Source: SG8-4 sp964598225 (GTDB lineage Bacteria > Planctomycetota > Phycisphaerae > Sedimentisphaerales > Anaerobacaceae). Taken from it: a DNA stretch of 19,682 bases. A program made the position numbers and the translations under genes. The stretch is from positions 1-19,682 of the forward strand of contig CAZRBG010000083.1 in the NCBI GenBank assembly GCA_964598225.1, in the 5' to 3' direction. The notes beneath the pieces were generated by a model. It was not told the origin of the DNA, made no database searches, and worked only from the letters and a program-made list of their open reading frames with translations. Below, one piece after another: positions 14,423-19,682 of this stretch (its first letter is position 1; each line of letters starts with the position of its first letter).

Positions 14423-14450
14423 TTTATAATCGACGCTCAGGAGTTGTCAA
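14423..14450 (-). promoter_or_regulatory. Strong predicted promoter of the enolase-superfamily/isomerase operon
   Basis: On the minus strand a perfect TTGACA (14450-14445) is followed after 16 bases by TATAAA (5 of 6, 14428-14423). The start would be near 14416, giving a leader of about 45 bases ending in the GGAG ribosome binding site. Confidence 0.6.
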
Positions 14451-14583
14451 CTGTTACTTCAGCAGGATTCTCAAATTAGCCCGCTGCGATGAACTATTTG
14501 ACCGGACAGTCGACTTTTTTCTTGACCACACAGACGGTTTTGGCTAAGTAGTCGCACCCAAGATTGATATTGTTCGTATCTCT

Positions 14584-14603
14584 ATCTCGCCGGTAATCGA
14601 GAT
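14584..14603 (+). other. Small perfect hairpin in the leader of the DksA-like gene
   Basis: ATCTCG (14584-14589) and CGAGAT (14598-14603) pair perfectly around the loop CCGGTAAT, about 30 bases before the ATG at 14634. It could modulate translation or transcription of the right-hand operon. No known riboswitch pattern was recognised in the 263-base gap. Confidence 0.3.
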
Positions 14604-14633
14604 TCATGGTACGAGCCACGAGGTGTAGGTTTT

Positions 14634-15053
14634 ATGGCAAAAAAGCGTACAAATTCCCGGAAGCTGACTGCGGCCGAGATACGCAAGCTCACGGCCCTGC
14701 TCCTGGCCAAGCGAAACGAGATACTCGGCAACGTAAGCGAGATGGAACTCGAATCGCTGCGAAGAGAGAGAAGCGACCTGTCGAACATGCCCCTTCACAT
14801 GGCCGACGCCGGTTCGGATAACTATGGAATCGACAATACGCTGGGTCTGATGGACAGCGAGAGAAGACTGCTGAACGAAATAGACGACGCCCTTCGCCGC
14901 ATCGAACGCCACACATACGGAATCTGCGAGAGCGCCGGCGAGCGAATCGGCAAAAAGAGACTCCAGGCGATCCCCTGGGCCAGATACTGTGTCAAGTGTG
15001 CCGATCTTGCCGAAAAAGGTTTGCTTCCCGAGAAGGATGAGGGCGAAACATAG
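14634..15053 (+). CDS. TraR/DksA-family protein with incomplete zinc knuckle
   Basis: This 139-residue protein has a helical N-terminal half and a C-terminal DksA-type finger. TYGICESAGERIG (94-106) and IPWARYCVKCADL (113-125) match the family finger, but the usual CxxC...CxxC is reduced to three cysteines: Cys98, Ala101 in place of the second Cys, Cys119 and Cys122. MADAGSDNYGIDNTLGLMDSE (56-76, interior) is typical of planctomycete-type members, not of E. coli DksA, whose DxxDxA coiled-coil tip is not evident. DksA-like proteins bind RNA polymerase in the secondary channel and tune transcription; that role is likely but unproven here. GAGGT and TAGG precede the ATG. It is 55 bases upstream of the ATP-grasp fusion gene with no terminator between, so it may lead that operon. 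Confidence 0.85.
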   Translation: MAKKRTNSRKLTAAEIRKLTALLLAKRNEILGNVSEMELESLRRERSDLSNMPLHMADAGSDNYGIDNTLGLMDSERRLLNEIDDALRRIERHTYGICESAGERIGKKRLQAIPWARYCVKCADLAEKGLLPEKDEGET

Positions 15054-15108
15054 GTAAACGCCTCGAAAAAACGACGCAGTCTTGGATTGGCCGGCGCTGT
15101 GACCTACC

Positions 15109-17262
15109 ATGAAAATTGCAATTGTCTATAACCGCGATTCGAGAAATGTCATCAATCTCTTCGGAATCCCGAACCGCGAAATCATCGGCCAGAGGACCAT
15201 ACAACGCATAGTAGACGCTCTCAAAGCATATAAGCACCGCGTCAAGTCCTTCGAGGGCGATAAGGATCTGATCGACCGTCTCGAAGAGTTCATGCCCAGC
15301 GTGCTCAAGGGCGAGCAGCCCGGCCTGGTTTTCAATGTCTCGTACGGAATTCAGGGCCAGGCTCGCTACACGCATGTGCCGAGCATTCTTGAGATGGTTG
15401 GAATACCGTACGTCGGTTCCGGCCCGCTCGCCCACGGACTGGCCCTCGATAAGGTCGTCGCCAAGATGATCTTTCGCCAGAACGGGCTGCCTACACCCGA
15501 TTTTGCAGTCCTGAACTCCTGGGACGATCGCCTGCCGCTGGATTTGTCCTACCCGTTGATAGTCAAGCCCAAGAACGAGGCGGTTTCTTTCGGCGTTACG
15601 ATCGTCAACAGCCAGGGTGAGCTGGAAGAAGCGGCACAGACTATCTTCGAAGCATTCCGGCAGCAGGTTGTTGTGGAGCGCTACATCGAAGGCAGGGAGA
15701 TAAACGTTGGCCTGATAGGCAACAATCCCTGTGAGAGCTTCCCGCCGGTGGAGCTGCTTTTCGGCAATGAAGGCCCGGCGATCTACACCTACCAGGACAA
15801 AGTTCGCCAGTCCGGACGCGAGATCGATTTCGAATGTCCGGCCCGAATTGGACGGGAAACCACCGAAGAGGCTCAAAGGCTCGCCCGCCGTGCGTTCGAG
15901 GCGCTCGGCTGCTGCGATTGCGCCCGCGCTGATATGCGACTGGACGCCGAGCAGAAGCTGCACTTGCTGGAGGTGAACAGCCTGCCCAGCCTCGGAGAGC
16001 ACGGCTCTTACACGGTCGGGGCACAACACGTGGGCCTCGATTTCGCCGCACTGGCCAATCGCCTAGTTGAGGTCGCCGGTTCCCGCTACTTCGGCACGCC
16101 GAGACCGATGCACATATCGAAAAAGACGGCCGACGCAGGTCAGCTCGTCATGTCGTTTCTTACGCAAAGGCGCGATCAGATCGAGCGGCGACTGCGAATC
16201 TGGACGAACATCCACAGCAGAACTTCCGATCCGTTCGCGATACAATACGCGGTAAAAAGGCTGGACAAAATGCTCGACCAGGCAGGGCTCCAACCTGCCG
16301 ACGGCTTTACGAACGGCCAAACGGCGAGAGTCTGGCAAACGCAGGCAGGCCTCAAGGATGGAACACTCTTCATCGGGCATTTGGATATTCCGCTGGGCCT
16401 CGAAATCCCCGTCCAGGAGTTCCGTCGAACACCGGAATGGCTTCACGGCGAAGGGATAGGGCTTTCGCGATCTCCTCTGGTGATGCTGGAGTTCGTGCTC
16501 AAGGCGCTCAAGAGCCTCAAACAATTGGACGCGGTTCCCATCGGCGTTCTTTATTATACCGATGAGGGCAGAGAGAATGTCGAAAGCGCCGATGCAATAG
16601 CGGCGGCGGCGGCCGAAGCCAAGAGAGTTTTCGTCCTAAAGCCTTCGAATCCGCATAACAAAGTTGTCACACAGCGGCGGGGCTGGAGAAGGTACCGGCT
16701 TGTTGTCGAGGACAAACCGACGCAGCTCGGTAAAGTGAGAAAAAAGCCGAATGTCCTCGATTGGACGTTCGGCAGAATTGAGGACATATCGAAACTGTCG
16801 TCCAGGCAGGAGCGAATTTCGATTGCCGTGTCCGACATCCGCCCAACGGCTTTTCCAATGCTGCTGCCGCACCGGGTTGAAGTGACCATAACCTTGAGCT
16901 ACGGCGACAAATCGACGGCCGATGCGAGAGAAAAGACAATTCGAGACATTCTGGCCTCGGGCGGTTTTCACTATCAGTTGGAGGTGATCTCGGACCGGCC
17001 GGCATTGGAAAACCGAAAATCCAACAAGCGACTTGCTGCTGAGCTGTCTGAAATAGCAGCCAATTGGGAAATACCTTTCGGCCAGGAGTCCGCCCTGTGG
17101 CCTTCTGCCGCGGGGCTTGTGCCGGCTTCGACCCCCGTTGTCTGCGGAGTCGGGCCGGTAGCCAGAGATCTCTACACCCCCAACGAGGCGGTGGAGAGGA
17201 TCAGCCTTCTCCAGAGAACGCTGCTGCTGGCGGAATTCCTGGTCAAAAGAACGAGAGGTTAG
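15109..17262 (+). CDS. ATP-grasp (D-Ala-D-Ala ligase-like) / M20-peptidase-like fusion protein
   Basis: This 717-residue fusion has no signal peptide. Residues 1 to about 325 are an ATP-grasp ligase: GIPYVGSG (98-105), LALDKVVAK (111-119), LIVKPKN (150-156), VERYIEGREINV (189-200), ADMRLD (274-279) and LEVNSLPSL (287-295), so ATP/Mg residues such as Lys153, Glu288 and Asn290 are kept. The N-terminal GGxSxExxVS substrate loop of true Ddl is absent, so the substrate is probably not D-Ala. Residues about 330-717 follow the M20 metallopeptidase fold through both catalytic and lid domains, but ligands are lost. His424 and Asp426 (GHLD) remain; the bridging Asp is Leu452, the metal-binding Glu is Gly487, the Glu/Asp before Pro is Lys511, and the last His is Tyr689. 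I infer an amino-acid or peptide ligase with a substrate- or carrier-binding pseudo-peptidase. Confidence 0.85.
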   Translation: MKIAIVYNRDSRNVINLFGIPNREIIGQRTIQRIVDALKAYKHRVKSFEGDKDLIDRLEEFMPSVLKGEQPGLVFNVSYGIQGQARYTHVPSILEMVGIPYVGSGPLAHGLALDKVVAKMIFRQNGLPTPDFAVLNSWDDRLPLDLSYPLIVKPKNEAVSFGVTIVNSQGELEEAAQTIFEAFRQQVVVERYIEGREINVGLIGNNPCESFPPVELLFGNEGPAIYTYQDKVRQSGREIDFECPARIGRETTEEAQRLARRAFEALGCCDCARADMRLDAEQKLHLLEVNSLPSLGEHGSYTVGAQHVGLDFAALANRLVEVAGSRYFGTPRPMHISKKTADAGQLVMSFLTQRRDQIERRLRIWTNIHSRTSDPFAIQYAVKRLDKMLDQAGLQPADGFTNGQTARVWQTQAGLKDGTLFIGHLDIPLGLEIPVQEFRRTPEWLHGEGIGLSRSPLVMLEFVLKALKSLKQLDAVPIGVLYYTDEGRENVESADAIAAAAAEAKRVFVLKPSNPHNKVVTQRRGWRRYRLVVEDKPTQLGKVRKKPNVLDWTFGRIEDISKLSSRQERISIAVSDIRPTAFPMLLPHRVEVTITLSYGDKSTADAREKTIRDILASGGFHYQLEVISDRPALENRKSNKRLAAELSEIAANWEIPFGQESALWPSAAGLVPASTPVVCGVGPVARDLYTPNEAVERISLLQRTLLLAEFLVKRTRG

Positions 17263-17268
17263 TGCGCA

Positions 17269-18882
17269 ATGGTGACATCTCGGCGAATCCTTGACGATGC
17301 CGAACTCAGAGACGTCGAGTCCCCGGGCATTGCCCGCCCTCAACGGGTTGCCGTCTCGAGCGGCGGAGTCGTAGGCGCCCAGCATTACCTTGCGACCGAA
17401 GCGGCTGTGCAGATTCTCGAAGCGTCCGGCAACGCGGTCGATGCCGCAGTCGCTGCCGCTTTCGCTCTCGGCGTATGCGAGCCCGCTGCCTCGGGGCTCG
17501 GCGGCCAGACTATGATGCTGATACATACCGCGCGCTCCCGTCGGACGGTTGCCCTGGACGGCTCTTCAAGGGCCCCGAACCGAACCATACTCAGCGAACT
17601 CAGCCGTGAACAGCGCCGCCGCGGTTATAAAGCAACCACCGTCCCGAGCACGCCGGCAGTGCTGTACTACGCACTGGAACGCTACGGGACGCTGCCGTTT
17701 CACGAAGTCGTTGCGCCATCCATACAACTGGCCGAGCAAGGGTACCAGGTAAGCGAGCTGCAGCGAAAGCTGCTTCGAAGAGTCAGAAAGACACTGCAAC
17801 AAAGCGCGGCGGCCGAGTTGTTTCTCAAAGACGGCAGAAAATCTTACAGAGTCGGAGAAAGATTCCGCCAGCCTGTTCTGGCCGATACTCTCAGAAGATT
17901 GGCCAACGCCGGCGTAGCGGATTTCTACACCGGCCGGATCGCCGGACAAATACACGAGGATATGGCTCGCAACGGCGGGCTTATCACCGAAGAAGACCTT
18001 GCCCAGATACCCTGGCCAATCGAGAGAAAGCCCGTTTCCTGCCGCTTCGAGGATTTTAGAGTCGTCACCTTCCCGCCGCCCGGCGCCGGCAGGACTCTGG
18101 TGGAGCTGCTCAATATCATAAGCCACATCCCGAAGAAATATCGCAACGTAGATACGCCCGAGGGCGCCCTGATGCTCGCGCAGGCCACACGCCAGGCAAA
18201 CCGCGACCGCAAGGATCGGCCCTTCGATCCGAGCTTCTACGCACAGGTAACGAAGAAACGGATGTCGAGCTCGGATTACGCAAAAGGCATTGCGCGCTGG
18301 TCGCTGCGAAATATCCGCACCGGCGGGGAGACCTCTCACCTTTCCGTGATGGATAGATACGGCAACGTGGTGGCTCTCACTCAGTCGATAGAGCGCGTAT
18401 ACGGAGCTTGCGTAGCTACGCCGGAGCTTGGTTTTCTGTACAACAACTACATGCTCGACTTCGAGGATGAGGACATGAGCCACCCGTATTACCTGCGTCC
18501 CAACGCTGCGCCGTGGGCCAGCGTCGCACCGACGATCATTTTCAAAGGCCGCAGGCCGTGGGCGGCGCTCGGCTCGCCGGGCAGTCAGCGGATCGTCTCG
18601 GCGATAGCCCAGGTTTTCCTGCGGTTGCTGAATCACCTGCCATTCGAGTCGGTCGATGCCCCGCGCCTGCATTGTTCGCTGGACGGCACGGTCTCGCTCG
18701 AAGCGTCCCGAATGCGAAGCGACATTCCCGCCGCCCTCGAACGGCACGGCTTCACTATCGACGTTCGCGAGCCATATTCCTTCTATCTCGGCTGCGTACA
18801 ACTGGCGATGCGCCAGGGCGACAAGTTCGTCGGCGTAGCGGACCCCCGCCGCGACGGAGCGGCCGGAGGTCCCGCCTCGTGA
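17269..18882 (+). CDS. Gamma-glutamyltransferase family protein (Ntn hydrolase), cytoplasmic
   Basis: This 537-residue member of the gamma-glutamyltransferase / cephalosporin-acylase family is made as a proenzyme that cuts itself before a Thr. The nucleophile is Thr355 in GGE-TSHLSVMDRYGN, and GSPGSQRI (435-442) is the oxyanion-hole region. NNYMLDFED (392-400) matches the segment carrying the Asp that holds the substrate amino group. The segment DGSSRAP (97-103) replaces the DxRExAP motif whose Arg binds the gamma-glutamyl carboxylate in E. coli GGT, as in YwrD-like relatives, so a different acyl donor is likely. Classical bacterial GGT is periplasmic, but no signal peptide is present. It starts 6 bases after the fusion gene and overlaps the next gene by 4 bases, so it belongs to one operon. 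Confidence 0.88.
   Translation: MVTSRRILDDAELRDVESPGIARPQRVAVSSGGVVGAQHYLATEAAVQILEASGNAVDAAVAAAFALGVCEPAASGLGGQTMMLIHTARSRRTVALDGSSRAPNRTILSELSREQRRRGYKATTVPSTPAVLYYALERYGTLPFHEVVAPSIQLAEQGYQVSELQRKLLRRVRKTLQQSAAAELFLKDGRKSYRVGERFRQPVLADTLRRLANAGVADFYTGRIAGQIHEDMARNGGLITEEDLAQIPWPIERKPVSCRFEDFRVVTFPPPGAGRTLVELLNIISHIPKKYRNVDTPEGALMLAQATRQANRDRKDRPFDPSFYAQVTKKRMSSSDYAKGIARWSLRNIRTGGETSHLSVMDRYGNVVALTQSIERVYGACVATPELGFLYNNYMLDFEDEDMSHPYYLRPNAAPWASVAPTIIFKGRRPWAALGSPGSQRIVSAIAQVFLRLLNHLPFESVDAPRLHCSLDGTVSLEASRMRSDIPAALERHGFTIDVREPYSFYLGCVQLAMRQGDKFVGVADPRRDGAAGGPAS
18865..18870 (+). promoter_or_regulatory. Ribosome binding site fixing the GTG start of the amidohydrolase gene
   Basis: A complete GGAGGT lies inside the 3' end of the transferase gene, 8 bases before the GTG at 18879. 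That GTG overlaps the upstream stop codon (GTGA), the standard arrangement for translational coupling. Confidence 0.75.
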
Positions 18883-19571
18883 AACTGCATCTGATCCTCT
18901 CGGTCCCTCACGCCGGACTTACCGTGCCGGACGAAGTTCGAGAATACTGCGCACTTACGCCGGAGCAGATTATTGCAGAAAGCGACGAAGATGCGGCGGA
19001 AATTTACGATCTTAAATCCGAAGTCGCCGAGTTCGTTACGACATCCGTTGCCCGTGCGGTAATAGACCTTAACCGTCCCGAAAACGACCGACGCCGTGAC
19101 GGCGTCGTCAAGACTCACACCTGTTACGGCGATCCGGTTTATCACCGGCCTGTCTCCGAAGATCTGGTCGAAACTCTGCTCGATAATTATCATCGTCCAT
19201 ATCACAGGTGTCTTTCGCAATGTGCCAATAATGCAAAGCTCGGCATAGATTGCCACACGATGGCCGCAGTCGGTCCGCCCTCGGCCTCGGATGCAGGCTG
19301 CGAGCGACCGGAAATATGCCTCAGTAACGCGTACCAAACCTGCCCACAGGATTGGTTTGAAGCACTCGTCCATTGTTTCGAAGAGTCTTTCGGCCGCAAA
19401 GTCTCAGTCGATCACCCCTTCAAAGGCGGCTACATATCCCGCTCCCACAGCCACGAGATCCCCTGGGTCCAGATCGAACTATCCCGCGCCCCTTTCCTCG
19501 AAAACACCGAGAAACGAGCGCGCGTCCTCAACGCACTGACGCCCTTCTGTAAAAGCTCCCTCCAAAAATAA
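18879..19571 (+). CDS. N-formylglutamate amidohydrolase-like protein
   Basis: This 230-residue protein of the N-formylglutamate amidohydrolase family hydrolyses amide bonds of N-acylated amino acids in known members. Motifs in order are SVPHAG (8-13), DLNRPENDRRRDG (63-75), YHRPYH (104-109), GIDCHTM (122-128) and KGGYISRSHS (182-191), with Glu200 in IELSR. His and Asp of HAG and DCH are candidate metal ligands. The open frame continues upstream to 18513, but GTG 18879 with its GGAGGT is the clear start. No histidine-degradation gene is nearby, so the usual hut role is unlikely. Coupled translation with the transferase suggests the two act on the same compound, for instance removing an N-acyl group or trimming a glutamyl amide. 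Confidence 0.88.
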   Translation: MKLHLILSVPHAGLTVPDEVREYCALTPEQIIAESDEDAAEIYDLKSEVAEFVTTSVARAVIDLNRPENDRRRDGVVKTHTCYGDPVYHRPVSEDLVETLLDNYHRPYHRCLSQCANNAKLGIDCHTMAAVGPPSASDAGCERPEICLSNAYQTCPQDWFEALVHCFEESFGRKVSVDHPFKGGYISRSHSHEIPWVQIELSRAPFLENTEKRARVLNALTPFCKSSLQK

Positions 19572-19590
19572 AAATCGTAATCTCATGAAA

Positions 19591-19604
19591 GGCTGTCTCC
19601 AGCC
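19591..19604 (+). terminator. Possible weak terminator hairpin after the operon
   Basis: GGCTG-TCTC-CAGCC forms a short perfect stem 20 bases after the stop codon, with AAA before and GTTTGC after it. A second small stem TTTGC-TCTAGG-GCAAA follows at 19606-19621. The U-tract is poor, so termination may be inefficient or factor-dependent. Confidence 0.35.
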
Positions 19605-19630
19605 GTTTGCTCTAGGGCAAAAGACGAACT

Positions 19631-19655
19631 AGGGACAGTCACGAATGGCACTTCC
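19631..19655. other. Possible edge of a REP-type element
   Basis: The words AGGGACAGTCACGAATGGC and ACTTCC at the right edge resemble, from memory, sequences flanking REP-associated tyrosine transposase genes in several bacterial groups. No transposase is in the window, and the match was not verified. Nothing else is seen between 19605 and the edge. Confidence 0.2.
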
Positions 19656-19682
19656 ATAAGTATTAACTTCCGTTGAGCAAAC

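Noticed and set aside
17566..18801. 411-codon minus-strand open frame
   Set aside because: It is antisense to the GGT-family gene, and no domain is recognised.

Overview
The window looks like chromosomal DNA from an anaerobic, carbohydrate-using bacterium of the Planctomycetota (Phycisphaerae-like) or the wider PVC group. This rests on gene content recognised by eye: Tat-exported Gfo/Idh/MocA oxidoreductases, a DUF6807 (PmoA-like) protein, sugar-isomerase-like TIM barrels, a planctomycete-style TraR/DksA protein with an incomplete zinc knuckle, and hairpin-rich intergenic repeats. No rRNA, tRNA, CRISPR array or intact insertion sequence was found. The taxonomic call is an inference, not a database result.

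Left part (about 1-4300, minus strand): a tight four-gene operon, hydB-hydG-hydD-hydA, for a cytoplasmic group 3b (NADP-linked, 'sulfhydrogenase'-type) NiFe hydrogenase, in the same gene order as the Pyrococcus furiosus enzyme. A good sigma70-type promoter precedes it and a hairpin-rich repeat follows it. The large subunit ends exactly at its last metal-binding His, so it has no C-terminal peptide to be cleaved.

Middle part (about 4370-14450): a 129-residue orphan gene; a coiled-coil lipoprotein; a Tat-exported Gfo/Idh/MocA oxidoreductase followed by a secreted DUF6807 protein; a divergent Tat-exported sugar-isomerase-like TIM barrel; a GT4-like glycosyltransferase; and a cytoplasmic set of enolase-superfamily dehydratase, sugar isomerase-like protein and second Gfo/Idh/MocA oxidoreductase. 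These suggest extracytoplasmic oxidation and cleavage of glycosides plus cytoplasmic sugar or sugar-acid catabolism. Several gaps contain nested palindromic repeats, notably a 122-bp element with perfect 13-bp terminal inverted repeats at 11868-11989.

Right part (about 14634-19571, plus strand): the most unusual locus. A TraR/DksA-like protein is followed by a 717-residue fusion of a D-Ala-D-Ala-ligase-like ATP-grasp domain to a complete M20-peptidase-like fold that has lost most metal ligands. Then come a cytoplasmic gamma-glutamyltransferase-family protein and a translationally coupled N-formylglutamate-amidohydrolase-like protein. Together they look like an undescribed pathway that makes and trims an amide- or peptide-bonded small molecule, or modifies a peptide.
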